Shown piece by piece: positions 39,677 to 47,463 of a stretch of DNA of 64,000 bases (its first letter is position 1; each line of letters starts with the position of its first letter). A model generated the notes under the pieces. The model was not told where the DNA came from. It worked only from the letters and a program-made list of their open reading frames with translations, and made no database searches. The translations under genes were made by a program, and so were the position numbers. The stretch comes from a virus. The stretch lies in IMG/VR virus record IMGVR_UViG_3300044695_006747, positions 122,824 to 186,823 of that record, one strand, 5' to 3'.

Positions 39677-39927
39677 TGTGTATAAGGTCTGGTTACTACT
39701 GTTTGTGTTCTACAAAATAGTTTTTGTTGTTCAACGATCACATTTTGTTGAACTACATAAGGAACCCATTGATAAATCACAATTGGTTGTGGTTGCTGAA
39801 CATAAACTACTTGAGTTTGAACAACTGGTTGAACTGGTTCTTGATATGCTATCCATTCTTGAGCATATAGGTTTGATCCAACACTTATAATCATTAGCAT
39901 TACAAAGCATCGTGCTAAATTGTACAT
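39643..39927 (-). CDS. Secreted Val/Gln/Pro-rich protein
   Basis: 94 aa. Signal peptide (NLARCFVMLMIISVGSNLYA), then Val-, Gln- and Pro-rich repeats (VQPVVQTQVVYVQQPQPIVIY and so on) up to the end. Low-complexity secreted proteins of this type occur in Planctomycetes. No enzyme signature. Confidence 0.6.
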   Translation of the reverse strand: MYNLARCFVMLMIISVGSNLYAQEWIAYQEPVQPVVQTQVVYVQQPQPIVIYQWVPYVVQQNVIVEQQKLFCRTQTVVTRPYTQWIMQPVVIYR

Positions 39928-39940
39928 ATTATCTCCTTAA

Positions 39941-40135
39941 TTAACTTTTATCTTTTCCACACCATTCTGGAAAATCAGTAATTTCTAAATTTCCCAATAG
40001 AAGCATGGAGGGTTTAGTAGCAAGATTACGAATAGCATAACATTTGTGGTTATCAGAATCATATCCACAGTCTATTATATCATACTCTGTGACGCTGTGC
40101 AACATTTTAATTAATTGTTCTATGTTTAGATTCAC
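39941..40135 (-). CDS. Hypothetical protein
   Basis: 64 aa, MNLNIEQLIKMLHSVTEYDIIDCGYDSDNHKCYAIRN. Soluble, shares 4 bases with the upstream gene. Unknown. Confidence 0.5.
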   Translation of the reverse strand: MNLNIEQLIKMLHSVTEYDIIDCGYDSDNHKCYAIRNLATKPSMLLLGNLEITDFPEWCGKDKS

Positions 40136-40407
40136 AGTATCGCTCCTCCGTAAAATAATTCTAATCCAATAATATATTTAGAATCAGAATTTGGATTAAT
40201 AATTATATGAGTATCATCTATTTCTGATATATCTTCTGTTGTCCATAAAACATGGCTAACTTTCATACTATCATCAAAAAAGAAAATATTTTGTCCACTA
40301 AACTTCCATCTTGTATAGTCATGACTTTTACCATCATGGATTAATCGTATCATAACAACGCCCGAAAATTTATCTTTATCTTGTAAATATCTTGCTAAAG
40401 TAGTCAT
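40132..40407 (-). CDS. Hypothetical protein
   Basis: 91 aa, beta-rich (FSGVVMIRLIHDGKSHDYTRW, IFFFDDSMKVSHVLW). Shares 4 bases with its neighbour on each side, showing a tight operon. Confidence 0.5.
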   Translation of the reverse strand: MTTLARYLQDKDKFSGVVMIRLIHDGKSHDYTRWKFSGQNIFFFDDSMKVSHVLWTTEDISEIDDTHIIINPNSDSKYIIGLELFYGGAIL

Positions 40408-40529
40408 TCTACATCATAAAGTTCTGGAAAAATGTCAAGATATAAATCAGCAAATGGGGCGTTAATCCCATCGTTAATTTGTATTCCGTAAATTGGACAT
40501 TCAGAGTTTTGTTCTTCGGAATTTGTCAT
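40404..40529 (-). CDS. Hypothetical acidic peptide
   Basis: 41 aa, MTNSEEQNSECPIYGIQIND and a hydrophobic end LYLDIFPELYDVE. Stop overlaps the next ATG. Confidence 0.45.
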   Translation of the reverse strand: MTNSEEQNSECPIYGIQINDGINAPFADLYLDIFPELYDVE

Positions 40530-40608
40530 ATAATTTATTAAATGCAAAAAGTACAAAATTAGCGAATAGGATACCTAGCGATATTTCTAATACTTTGAGT
40601 AGGCTCAT
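40501..40608 (-). CDS. Possible small membrane peptide
   Basis: 35 aa (LLKVLEISLGILFANFVLFAF plus basic end). Overlaps two genes in other frames, but all three look coding-like. Uncertain. Confidence 0.35.
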   Translation of the reverse strand: MSLLKVLEISLGILFANFVLFAFNKLYDKFRRTKL

Positions 40609-40717
40609 GATTATATCTAGGTTTTTTATATCCACAAAATACTTGGCTTGTGATTACGCCCATACCAGCCATTAGGGTAACTGTAACTCCGACACAAAAA
40701 ATAACAAGATTACTCAT
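40559..40717 (-). CDS. Small membrane protein
   Basis: 52 aa from MSNLVIFCVGVTVTLMAGMGVIT: one membrane segment and a basic, Pro-containing tail. A longer frame to 40849 is a shadow of the next gene. Confidence 0.5.
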   Translation of the reverse strand: MSNLVIFCVGVTVTLMAGMGVITSQVFCGYKKPRYNHEPTQSIRNIARYPIR

Positions 40718-40868
40718 TAGAGAGATTTCCCAAAGATAGAATACTAGGAACCCACAATCCCACAAAAATAGCCTGATCTCTTGATAGTTCGCTATCTCCC
40801 ATAAACCAAAGACTAACGCTAAAAACAAAACTAGCAAAAGCGGCCACAAGAAAATAATACTTACTCAT
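40710..40868 (-). CDS. Small membrane protein
   Basis: 52 aa, MSKYYFLVAAFASFVFSVSLW then a polar turn and FVGLWVPSILSLG: two membrane segments. Overlaps the next ATG by a few bases. Confidence 0.5.
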   Translation of the reverse strand: MSKYYFLVAAFASFVFSVSLWFMGDSELSRDQAIFVGLWVPSILSLGNLSNE

Positions 40869-40898
40869 ATCTATTCCTATCTATTTGTAAAAGTTTAA

Positions 40899-41123
40899 TT
40901 AAGCCCTACCGTCTTTAATCATATTTAAAAGTTCCACAACATATCGTGCTGTATCTGGAACATTATTTCCACCAAGATAATAACTACCAACAAAATCATA
41001 CATACGTTGTAGATTGTTGTCCTTGGTGAACTCACTATAGTATTCTGAACCATACTCCATGTAAATGTATGATCCCACGCTATCTAAAAAATTTGAGATT
41101 TTTCGGTAAATTTCTGTGTTCAT
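40899..41123 (-). CDS. Hypothetical protein
   Basis: 74 aa, helical, RKISNFLDSVGSYIYMEYGSEYYSEFTKD. Shares 4 bases with the next gene. Confidence 0.5.
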   Translation of the reverse strand: MNTEIYRKISNFLDSVGSYIYMEYGSEYYSEFTKDNNLQRMYDFVGSYYLGGNNVPDTARYVVELLNMIKDGRA

Positions 41124-41371
41124 GAATAAGTATCAATCTTAGCATCATGGTCTGTATAATCTCTATACTGATCCAGTTTAAAACACTGGGTCATCGTATC
41201 CATCAACTTATTTGCTTGGATTGTGAGCATCACTCTCAGCCCCTCAATACCGTTAACAATCTCATCCCTGCTCAAATCATGCTCAAGAATCCCCTCGCTC
41301 AGAGTACCAAGATTTTCAGCAAAGTTGTATAATGCTGAGATTTCGTTTTCTAAATCAAATCGGTCTTTCAT
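41120..41371 (-). CDS. Hypothetical helical protein
   Basis: 83 aa, acidic helices (LENEISALYNFAENLGTLSEGIL, EGLRVMLTIQANKLMDTM). 17-base overlap with the phosphoesterase gene. Confidence 0.5.
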   Translation of the reverse strand: MKDRFDLENEISALYNFAENLGTLSEGILEHDLSRDEIVNGIEGLRVMLTIQANKLMDTMTQCFKLDQYRDYTDHDAKIDTYS

Positions 41372-42038
41372 ATTTTATCTCCACAATTCCAGAGTTAATA
41401 GTAATAAAAGAACATGAATTTTCTGTCCAACAGCCACAGTTATGGTATTGTACCATATCGGATAGTTTTGTCAATACTGAGTGTGTATGTCCACAGATAA
41501 CAACATCACAATCTTTATCTTTACAATATTGTATTGCACGATCCGCTATTTGTTCTGAACATCGCAGAAATGTTTTACTATTTCTTTTTGCTAAATTAGA
41601 ATAGTAGTATTCATTATTGTGAAATCTATCGTACCTTTGAATGAGTCTATAAATTTTATCAGCAAACTTTGTGAATATTGGATATTTGGAAATAAAATTA
41701 TCAAAAATATCTCCATGAAGAATAACTATCTTTTTATCTCCGCTATCAGTAAAATATTCATCAACAAAATCCACACCGATAAGGTGACTAACTAATTCTG
41801 CTGGCCCGTCATGATTACCACTAATCCAAACTACTTTTATATTATCGGACAGTTGGCGTAGTTTCTTTAATATTTTCCAGTGGTCTTTGCGTAGTCGCCT
41901 AAAATCCCAACTGTCAAATAAGTCCCCATTAATAATTAGAGTTTGAGTGGATAGTTTGTCAAGAAATTTAGATAGTTGCTCAACCTGACAAACATCACTA
42001 CCCAAATGAATGTCACTAATTACAACAATTTCATTCAT
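41355..42038 (-). CDS. Metallophosphoesterase (calcineurin-like, LpxH/YfcE type)
   Basis: 227 aa. VISDIHLGSD (metal Asp and His), INGDLFDSWDF (GDxxD), WISGNHDGPAE (GNHD), VILHGDIFD and VVICGHTHSVL (GHTH) are the complete dinuclear metal set. The LpxH-like length fits a small phosphodiesterase; the substrate is open. A promoter-like site lies inside its 3' part. Confidence 0.85.
   Translation of the reverse strand: MNEIVVISDIHLGSDVCQVEQLSKFLDKLSTQTLIINGDLFDSWDFRRLRKDHWKILKKLRQLSDNIKVVWISGNHDGPAELVSHLIGVDFVDEYFTDSGDKKIVILHGDIFDNFISKYPIFTKFADKIYRLIQRYDRFHNNEYYYSNLAKRNSKTFLRCSEQIADRAIQYCKDKDCDVVICGHTHSVLTKLSDMVQYHNCGCWTENSCSFITINSGIVEIKYERPI
41447..41474 (-). promoter_or_regulatory. Possible internal promoter in the phosphoesterase gene
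   Basis: Minus strand TTGACA-N16-TACAAT with CCGATA in the spacer, about 75 bases before the 83-aa gene start. Coding constraint cannot be excluded. Confidence 0.4.
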
Positions 42039-42118
42039 CGTGATTTTTTAATTACCCATTCAACACAAGTAATTAACATTTCGCAGCATACGAAGTAGAA
42101 GATTATATTCTGTATCAT
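42035..42118 (-). CDS. Possible small peptide
   Basis: 27 aa, IIFYFVCCEMLITCVEWVI, one hydrophobic helix. Overlaps both neighbours by 4 bases, which supports it weakly. Confidence 0.35.
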   Translation of the reverse strand: MIQNIIFYFVCCEMLITCVEWVIKKSR

Positions 42119-42327
42119 TTGTCTATAATAACTAAGCTAAATATGAAACTTAATATCCATGTTACTATCATAATATAAAAAGATGCGGTAAATACCCAAT
42201 AAGCATCTTTGTTGTGGTTGAGTTGAAAAATATCAACAACATATTTGAGAATAAACAAACTCAACACTCCAACAAAAACTGATATTGCCGATGCTACTAT
42301 AAATCCGCCTATTAGTTTTAGTATCAT
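42115..42327 (-). CDS. Small membrane protein
   Basis: 70 aa. LIGGFIVASAISVFVGVLSLFIL and WVFTASFYIMIVTWILSFIFSLVII are two membrane segments with a short polar loop (NHNKDAYW). Confidence 0.55.
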   Translation of the reverse strand: MILKLIGGFIVASAISVFVGVLSLFILKYVVDIFQLNHNKDAYWVFTASFYIMIVTWILSFIFSLVIIDK

Positions 42328-42440
42328 TTTATTTTGGTGCTACCTTTAACATATCTTGGAGAGTAAGGACAGTTAACACATTTTTTGCCACAGCATACTT
42401 TTCTGCTTACAAGAAATTCTCTACTTAGTGGTTGGGTCAT
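42324..42440 (-). CDS. Small Cys-rich protein (DUF5522-like)
   Basis: 38 aa. VCCGKKCVNCPYSPRYVKGS resembles the DUF5522 signature CGxxCxxCPY. Overlaps flanks by 4 and 20 bases. Likely metal binding. Confidence 0.6.
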   Translation of the reverse strand: MTQPLSREFLVSRKVCCGKKCVNCPYSPRYVKGSTKIK

Positions 42441-42642
42441 TCCATACTCTTTCTAAATAATCCAGAGTAAATCTTACTGTTCCATCGTCATAGAAACAAT
42501 CGTAGTCTCCACCAGATATTTCTTTATACTTTTCAGGCCAAACTTGATGCAATACATTCATAACAACCTGACCATGACGAAGTTCAAATTCGTTTTCATA
42601 ATAAACTTTGTCAACGAGATTTAAAAATTGATCAAAAGTCAT
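42421..42642 (-). CDS. Hypothetical protein
   Basis: 73 aa, MTFDQFLNLVDKVYYENEFELRHGQVVMNVLHQVWPEKYKEI; aromatic and acidic. Similar short proteins are common in phages. Confidence 0.55.
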   Translation of the reverse strand: MTFDQFLNLVDKVYYENEFELRHGQVVMNVLHQVWPEKYKEISGGDYDCFYDDGTVRFTLDYLERVWNDPTTK

Positions 42643-42806
42643 ACAAATAACCTGTCCTGTAGTAATTCTGAGATAGTTTTATTAATATTGATTCCGTTTA
42701 TAACTATCTCTTTGTCAGAATCATATTCATCAATTTCCATATATTTCATAGCATTGTTAAAGCACCAATAAATAGCAAACTTTTGTTCTTTAGTAAGATT
42801 ATTCAT
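42639..42806 (-). CDS. Hypothetical protein
   Basis: 55 aa, MNNLTKEQKFAIYWCFNNAMKYMEIDEYD. Overlaps both neighbours by 4-8 bases. Confidence 0.5.
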   Translation of the reverse strand: MNNLTKEQKFAIYWCFNNAMKYMEIDEYDSDKEIVINGININKTISELLQDRLFV

Positions 42807-43008
42807 ATCCTATTTCCCAGTTAATATCTTTGAAATCTTTTAATCCGGTATCGCTGTGTATCATAGGATAATATCCCCACAGATATATAACCTCACCCTT
42901 TGTCCAACCACATTCATCTGGAATATAAAACCATATAGGACTACCTTGTTGTAAAGTATAATGTTGACAGAGTGGTATAAGCAATATGAGCGAATAAATA
43001 TATCTCAT
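42799..43008 (-). CDS. Small secreted or membrane protein
   Basis: 69 aa. N-terminal hydrophobic segment RYIYSLILLIPLCQH (signal-like), then aromatic- and Gly-rich WFYIPDECGWTKGEVIYLWGYYP. Confidence 0.5.
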   Translation of the reverse strand: MRYIYSLILLIPLCQHYTLQQGSPIWFYIPDECGWTKGEVIYLWGYYPMIHSDTGLKDFKDINWEIGYE

Positions 43009-43292
43009 TAAATATATGTTTGTCCATCAAGAGGATCGTTATCATGAGGATAGTTAAATGGGCCTAATACTTTGCGTCTTTTGTCTTTGATAAAGTTTAT
43101 AACATCAAAAAAACAAGTTTCACAAAGATCGATACTATACTTTGTGCCATCATCGTTTGATCCATATCCCCAGCAACTTTCAAGAGTTGCATAATCTGGC
43201 CCAATATCGCTATAATTAGTGGTGCTTTTTCCACAAGCGTCACAACTAACATCATCGACTACTTTTGTGGTTTTTGTTTTCCAAGTTCTCAT
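43008..43292 (-). CDS. Zinc-binding protein
   Basis: 94 aa. VSCDACGKST and SIDLCETCFFDVINFIKDKRRKV give two CxxC pairs with a spacing seen in conserved short zinc proteins of phages and bacteria. Function unknown. Confidence 0.65.
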   Translation of the reverse strand: MRTWKTKTTKVVDDVSCDACGKSTTNYSDIGPDYATLESCWGYGSNDDGTKYSIDLCETCFFDVINFIKDKRRKVLGPFNYPHDNDPLDGQTYI

Positions 43293-43489
43293 TTATTGTA
43301 CCAAGTTACATCTTTATATTTTGGATATGGATAATCGACCGGCCAATATTTTTTTGGTTCAGCATTTTGTGACAGACTTTCTACTTTAGTTATTAGTTCC
43401 TTAACCTTTTGCTCAAGATTAACTAATGATTCTATTACAATATCAATCTTTTGTTTTTTCGGTTTGCTCTTGATCTTTTTCTTTTTCAT
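43289..43489 (-). CDS. Hypothetical coiled-coil protein
   Basis: 66 aa, Lys-rich start (KKKKIKSKPKKQK), then IVIESLVNLEQKVKELITKVESL as a coiled coil. ATG overlaps its neighbour. Confidence 0.5.
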   Translation of the reverse strand: MKKKKIKSKPKKQKIDIVIESLVNLEQKVKELITKVESLSQNAEPKKYWPVDYPYPKYKDVTWYNK

Positions 43490-43674
43490 ATCATTTTTTC
43501 CACAGTTCCACTTGGCCCATTAATAATCTCAAGAATAACCCTCATAGCCATATCAACATCATAACACAATGTAGCAACTTTTTCATTGTTATAATCAAAC
43601 TTCGCTGCTATTTGCTGAATTTCTTCAGCAACAATCTTTATGTCGTTTATATCTTCTTGGTTGAGGTTTCGCAT
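43486..43674 (-). CDS. Hypothetical helical protein
   Basis: 62 aa, DINDIKIVAEEIQQIAAKFDYNNEKVATLC, acidic helix. Shares 4 bases with the upstream gene and 28 with the next. Confidence 0.45.
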   Translation of the reverse strand: MRNLNQEDINDIKIVAEEIQQIAAKFDYNNEKVATLCYDVDMAMRVILEIINGPSGTVEKMI

Positions 43675-43790
43675 AATATCAATTTTGATCCATCTTTAAA
43701 TTGTAGAGTAAGAGTCTCTGGCTTACTAAAAGACAGAATATAACTAACAATATCTTTATGTTGACGTAAAATTTCTAGTAACTTATCCAT
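43647..43790 (-). CDS. Hypothetical protein
   Basis: 47 aa, MDKLLEILRQHKDIVSYILSFSKPETLTLQFKDG. Frame is open in a region otherwise empty; length and 28-base overlap make it likely but not certain. Confidence 0.45.
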   Translation of the reverse strand: MDKLLEILRQHKDIVSYILSFSKPETLTLQFKDGSKLILCETSTKKI

Positions 43791-43793
43791 AAA

Positions 43794-43985
43794 CTACCAG
43801 TGATGAATAATATTAGCAACAATGAATCCGCAAGTAATAAAGTTAACCAATATAATACTTAATTTAATACTAAATGCTGTCCATGCTTCATATTGAGTTA
43901 AGATAGGAATGTCAGGAGCATCATAATCGTCCTGACCAACCCTATGATCTATTGCTCTGGCTAGTATTAATAGTTTTCTATTCAT
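43794..43985 (-). CDS. Small membrane protein
   Basis: 63 aa: basic and acidic N-terminal half, then WTAFSIKLSIILVNFITCGFIVANII as one membrane segment at the C-terminus. Confidence 0.5.
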   Translation of the reverse strand: MNRKLLILARAIDHRVGQDDYDAPDIPILTQYEAWTAFSIKLSIILVNFITCGFIVANIIHHW

Positions 43986-44203
43986 TCGGTAGTTGGTGTT
44001 TTATTTACTGGAATATACTTTTGGAGCGTAGCCAACTTGCTATCAGCATCATCAAGAATATCCACATACTTCTTTAGTTCTTCCAGAATATCTGAATGTT
44101 CACCGATACCAACACTATTATTCATATAAAGATTAAGAGTAGCAACTGCTTCACTAATCTTAGAATTGTAATGATCGACCAGAGCCTTTAGAAAAAGATT
44201 CAT
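43982..44203 (-). CDS. Hypothetical helical protein
   Basis: 73 aa, LKALVDHYNSKISEAVATLNLYMN and ILEELKKYVDILDDADSKLATLQ, coiled-coil-like. Overlaps the next gene by 4 bases. Confidence 0.5.
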   Translation of the reverse strand: MNLFLKALVDHYNSKISEAVATLNLYMNNSVGIGEHSDILEELKKYVDILDDADSKLATLQKYIPVNKTPTTE

Positions 44204-44212
44204 ATTATCTCC

Positions 44213-44368
44213 TTAATTGTTAACTATTTTCTTGAGTTTTTTATTTAACGATTCAATTACCTTATTCACAGATGTACTAACATTGTAGTCTTTTTTGTAA
44301 GCATCAAGAGCATCTAACATTCTCCATGCTTCTTGCTTGCTAATTGTTATTGTGGTATTGTTTGACAA
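44213..44368 (-). CDS. Hypothetical protein (TTG start likely)
   Basis: 51 aa if it starts at TTG 44368; an internal ATG at 44323 would give 36 aa. ITISKQEAWRMLDALDAYKKDYNVSTSVN then a Lys-rich end. 22-base overlap with the upstream gene. Confidence 0.4.
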   Translation of the reverse strand: MSNNTTITISKQEAWRMLDALDAYKKDYNVSTSVNKVIESLNKKLKKIVNN

Positions 44369-44799
44369 GTTTTTTCCCTACAACTTTCACATAGAGTAGT
44401 AATCCAGCCACCTTTATTTGGTTTGCCAGAGTTTCCACAAACTTCGCACACTTTATAAGAGTATTCTTCTGCCATACTAACAATACCATCTACATAATCA
44501 TCACCACCAGTAAAATAAATGCGAAGTCCACCATACTTTTCTTTTATTTGGTCAAACTTAACAGGAAAATACTCTAGTTCCGCCTTAATCTTTTCTGGTT
44601 GATCTGCTAGAATTCTTTTTCTGTCCTCTATATTTTTTTCGTGCTGAGATATTCGCCAGCAAACAGATGACAATAATTCATACCACCCGTTTCCAACCTC
44701 ACACCCCCAACACATACACGATTCCATACGACTTTTATTCCTATTAGAGAATAAGTCGGGATATTTTTCGTACAGTTGGTTTTGAAGTTCAGCGTCCAT
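44347..44799 (-). CDS. Conserved phage zinc-binding protein
   Basis: 150 aa. CMCWGCEVGNGWYELLSSVCW, FDQIKEKYGGLRIYFTGGDD and SYKVCEVCGNSGKPNKGGWITTLCESC are blocks found in very many phage proteins of unknown function. The C-terminal CxxC pairs form a zinc site. Confidence 0.75.
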   Translation of the reverse strand: MDAELQNQLYEKYPDLFSNRNKSRMESCMCWGCEVGNGWYELLSSVCWRISQHEKNIEDRKRILADQPEKIKAELEYFPVKFDQIKEKYGGLRIYFTGGDDYVDGIVSMAEEYSYKVCEVCGNSGKPNKGGWITTLCESCREKTCQTIPQ

Positions 44800-44800
44800 T

Positions 44801-44983
44801 TTACTTTTGTTTATACTTCTTTTGATTTTGAAGCGTGGAAAGAATACTCATATACTTTTCAGCATCACTCTTGTTGTTAAATTCAGTCACAATAGCCTGA
44901 CCATCACTCTTGGGAAGATTAATTGGTTGACCATTCTGAGTAACAACAAACTTACCATTCTTTTCCGCAACGCCAAGACTCAT
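44801..44983 (-). CDS. Hypothetical protein
   Basis: 60 aa, GVAEKNGKFVVTQNGQPINLPKSDGQAIV then a helix. First gene after the promoter at 45024. Confidence 0.55.
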   Translation of the reverse strand: MSLGVAEKNGKFVVTQNGQPINLPKSDGQAIVTEFNNKSDAEKYMSILSTLQNQKKYKQK

Positions 44984-45023
44984 ACTATCTCCTAGATAAA
45001 AAGTAAAAAGGCAACTATCAAGT

Positions 45024-45051
45024 ATTATACCAGACTATCGGCAGTTGTCAA
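45024..45051 (-). promoter_or_regulatory. Promoter before the 60-aa gene
   Basis: Minus strand TTGACA-N16-TATAAT with CCGATA in the spacer and TGG before -10; 41 bases before the ATG, inside the last codons of the 143-aa gene. Confidence 0.78.
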
Positions 45052-45456
45052 ATCAGACTTTACCATTTTTCCATCACGAACCACATAAATATGAACACCA
45101 GTATATGATGATCTAATATATTCTCGTCCACCATCAATCATGTTTCCATTATCAAAAACTTTGCACTCATGACGAAACTGAGAATATTGAAGATCACCAT
45201 CGTCATCCTCAACCAATCCAAAAGTACAATCCTCTATAGCGTCTGCATTTAAAATATATACATTACCACCATATACTCTAATAGAAAAATATCTATTACC
45301 AAATGTTGGATGCGGAGTCTCTCTATAGAAAATATCTTCTGGAGCATCAGTATAATGCAAATCGGTTGTACAAACATATGTTACGGGTACATTATCTTTA
45401 GCAGAATAATGCTCAATAACCTTATCGGTATTTGTAATTGGGAAGTGTTTAATCAT
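45025..45456 (-). CDS. Hypothetical protein
   Basis: 143 aa, soluble, beta-rich (YFSIRVYGGNVYILNADAIEDCTFGLV, DGGREYIRSSYTGVHIYVV). No family recognised. ATGA overlap with the lipoprotein gene. Confidence 0.5.
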   Translation of the reverse strand: MIKHFPITNTDKVIEHYSAKDNVPVTYVCTTDLHYTDAPEDIFYRETPHPTFGNRYFSIRVYGGNVYILNADAIEDCTFGLVEDDDGDLQYSQFRHECKVFDNGNMIDGGREYIRSSYTGVHIYVVRDGKMVKSDLTTADSLV

Positions 45457-45722
45457 TTTTTAAGTAGATCTAGAATATTTGGTGATGAAATTATAACTGG
45501 ACTTGGTGGTTTTTCTTCTGTTGGTTTTTCCATACAAGGACAATTGAAATGATGTATAAAATATCCGCCATGAGATAGAATAAACAAATGTTCGTCATGT
45601 AATACTGTGGTCAAATAAAAAGACTGACTAATAGTATGCTTATCTCTATCCTCTTGGTTTTGTTTACGTTCTTCACAACCGCAAAATAGTAAACAAAAAA
45701 GCATCATCCATGAATACTTCAT
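45453..45722 (-). CDS. Small lipoprotein
   Basis: 89 aa. SWMMLFCLLFCGCEERKQ is a lipoprotein signal with a lipobox-like LFCGC (Cys as anchor). The rest is polar and Pro-rich at the C-terminus. Confidence 0.6.
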   Translation of the reverse strand: MKYSWMMLFCLLFCGCEERKQNQEDRDKHTISQSFYLTTVLHDEHLFILSHGGYFIHHFNCPCMEKPTEEKPPSPVIISSPNILDLLKK

Positions 45723-45728
45723 ATTTCA

Positions 45729-45944
45729 TCACATATCTTCTTGTTGGAGATATTCATCAATATCAATCTGAAACTTTTCTGTTTCTCCTAAAACTACAGC
45801 AGCATGATAAAGAATATGATCGCGTGGATCATTTCCATCCACAATATATTCTTCATAACTCAACTGCTCACTATCGCTATCCCAAATATATCTAGCACAT
45901 TCCATAGCAGCATCAGTATAAGAGAGTTCGGTTTGGCTTTTCAT
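45729..45944 (-). CDS. Hypothetical acidic protein
   Basis: 71 aa, AAMECARYIWDSDSEQLSYEEYIVDGNDPRDHILYHAAVVLGET. Acidic, helical; shares one base with the upstream gene. Confidence 0.55.
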   Translation of the reverse strand: MKSQTELSYTDAAMECARYIWDSDSEQLSYEEYIVDGNDPRDHILYHAAVVLGETEKFQIDIDEYLQQEDM

Positions 45945-46351
45945 TAGATATTCTCCATATTCTTTTCGATAATGTTAGCAATAGTATTAAACTTACGTCC
46001 AATATCATTCAAATCTGCCAGACAAAAAAAATCATTATCGGTATCAAAATCTCCTAAAGATGTTTGAACACCCGACCATTCTCTAACAACTTTTGGCAAC
46101 CCTTGAGATTGATTGCCAAAGTAAACAAAACCAGCCTCAAATCCATCTACACTTCTAGTTTCTAGAGATTTCTTATGGTTCTTTTTCATTGATTCATTAT
46201 ACAGTTCGCAAAGAACACCCAGACAACAGTGTTGCTCTTGTCCCTTTTTATTATACTGTTTCAGCCAACTCTTACCCTGCTTATATTTACCACTACGCAG
46301 AGCCTTAATCCACTTTTTAGCAACGTCTTTTTTCATCCGAATTGTGTCCAC
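45944..46351 (-). CDS. Conserved phage protein of unknown function
   Basis: 135 aa. KKWIKALRSGKYKQGKSWLKQ, HCCLGVLCELY and FFCLADLNDIGRKFNTIANII match a common phage family with WxxALRSGxYxQG and CCLGVLCEL. Role unknown. Confidence 0.7.
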   Translation of the reverse strand: MDTIRMKKDVAKKWIKALRSGKYKQGKSWLKQYNKKGQEQHCCLGVLCELYNESMKKNHKKSLETRSVDGFEAGFVYFGNQSQGLPKVVREWSGVQTSLGDFDTDNDFFCLADLNDIGRKFNTIANIIEKNMENI

Positions 46352-46815
46352 TTTCTTTCAGAGATAATGTCCTTAAATTTTTCACCAGCAGGAGTTAGTT
46401 GCACCATTCCTTCAACGCAGAAAACGCAACCCTCTTTATCGCCGGGATTATCATATCTATCCCCACCTTCTTCATCATAACTATCAAAATAAAGAGTAAG
46501 TCCAGTATTCTTACTAAAAGCATTTTTCAGATCGGTAACGAGTTTATCATAGTCCTGAAAAATATCTTCCACAATCTGATCCTCACTCAATTCAAGTCGG
46601 ATAACAGGCTTAGATTTATCCTCAATAACACCATCATGCAAAGCGTCAATAATTTGGTCAGAATCATCCCATGCCAACCAGCGACCAATATTACCCCAAC
46701 CAACATTTTTGAAATACTTGGCCTTTTCAATAGCCTTGATTTCATCTGGACAGATTTTCTTTAAGTCCTTATACTCGATAACATATCCGCCAACAGCAAA
46801 ACTACCCATTCCCAT
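46333..46815 (-). CDS. Hypothetical protein
   Basis: 160 aa. GSFAVGGYVIEYKDLKKICPDEIKAI at the start, acidic Asp/Glu-rich centre, and YFDSYDEEGGDRYDNPGDKEGCVFCVEG. No family recognised. 19-base overlap with the next gene. Confidence 0.55.
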   Translation of the reverse strand: MGMGSFAVGGYVIEYKDLKKICPDEIKAIEKAKYFKNVGWGNIGRWLAWDDSDQIIDALHDGVIEDKSKPVIRLELSEDQIVEDIFQDYDKLVTDLKNAFSKNTGLTLYFDSYDEEGGDRYDNPGDKEGCVFCVEGMVQLTPAGEKFKDIISERKWTQFG

Positions 46816-46843
46816 ACTTCATTTCTCCAAGGGTGATAGCACC

Positions 46844-46871
46844 AATATACCATAGTATCGGCAGTTGTCAA
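46844..46871 (-). promoter_or_regulatory. Promoter of the 45.4-46.8 kb operon
   Basis: Minus strand TTGACA-N16-TATATT with CCGATA in the spacer and TGG before -10. It lies 29 bases before the ATG at 46815. Confidence 0.8.
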
Positions 46872-46885
46872 CAGCACCTTTAAGA

Positions 46886-47434
46886 TTATTTGGTGCTTCG
46901 TGGATGGCCTTTTGGCAATAAATCATTATCCTGTTTATAGTTCGGATTAGATGGGCGACCATTTCTTAGTAAATATAAAAATGCGTTAACTCTTGCTATT
47001 GCCCATCCATCTCTACTCATTTTAGGAGCATGACTAGTGCTAAATGCTCCTGCTCCCCTTCTGTATACAGCCTTTAACATACCAAGAGTAGCCTTACTTC
47101 CTTTATCTTTTTTATTATGTTCTGTGACTAATGCTCGTAGTCTTTTGGTTAAACTCTCATCAAAACTTATGTTTCCTTTGTCATCTTTAGCACTATCTGG
47201 TTTATTTTTCTTTGATCCTTTTTTTTGATCTTTTTTAGGGGCCGGAGTTTTTCGTGGATCATTTGGCCCAGGTTTTCCATACTGTAATGCTTCTGCTGTT
47301 TCGCCTTTACCGTGCTTACAATGCTGGCGACAACTAAAGCCGGGAACTTGATTTGGCTTTCCACAATTACAATAACTCATATCCTTAGCGGATAAGTATT
47401 CTTTTATTGCTTCTAGATATTTGTTTGTTCGCAT
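46886..47434 (-). CDS. DUF5872-like conserved phage protein
   Basis: 182 aa. Start has Cys/His (YCNCGKPNQVPGFSCRQHCKHGKG), then a Lys/Pro-rich linker. The conserved end TEHNKKDKGSKATLGMLKAV, RRGAGAFSTSHAPKMSRDGWAIARVNAFLYLLRNGRP and DNDLLPKGHPRS is a widespread phage domain, elsewhere fused to head-maturation or ParB-like proteins. Possibly virion-related. Confidence 0.7.
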   Translation of the reverse strand: MRTNKYLEAIKEYLSAKDMSYCNCGKPNQVPGFSCRQHCKHGKGETAEALQYGKPGPNDPRKTPAPKKDQKKGSKKNKPDSAKDDKGNISFDESLTKRLRALVTEHNKKDKGSKATLGMLKAVYRRGAGAFSTSHAPKMSRDGWAIARVNAFLYLLRNGRPSNPNYKQDNDLLPKGHPRSTK

Positions 47435-47463
47435 AGTATCCTCACATAATACTATACACCAAA

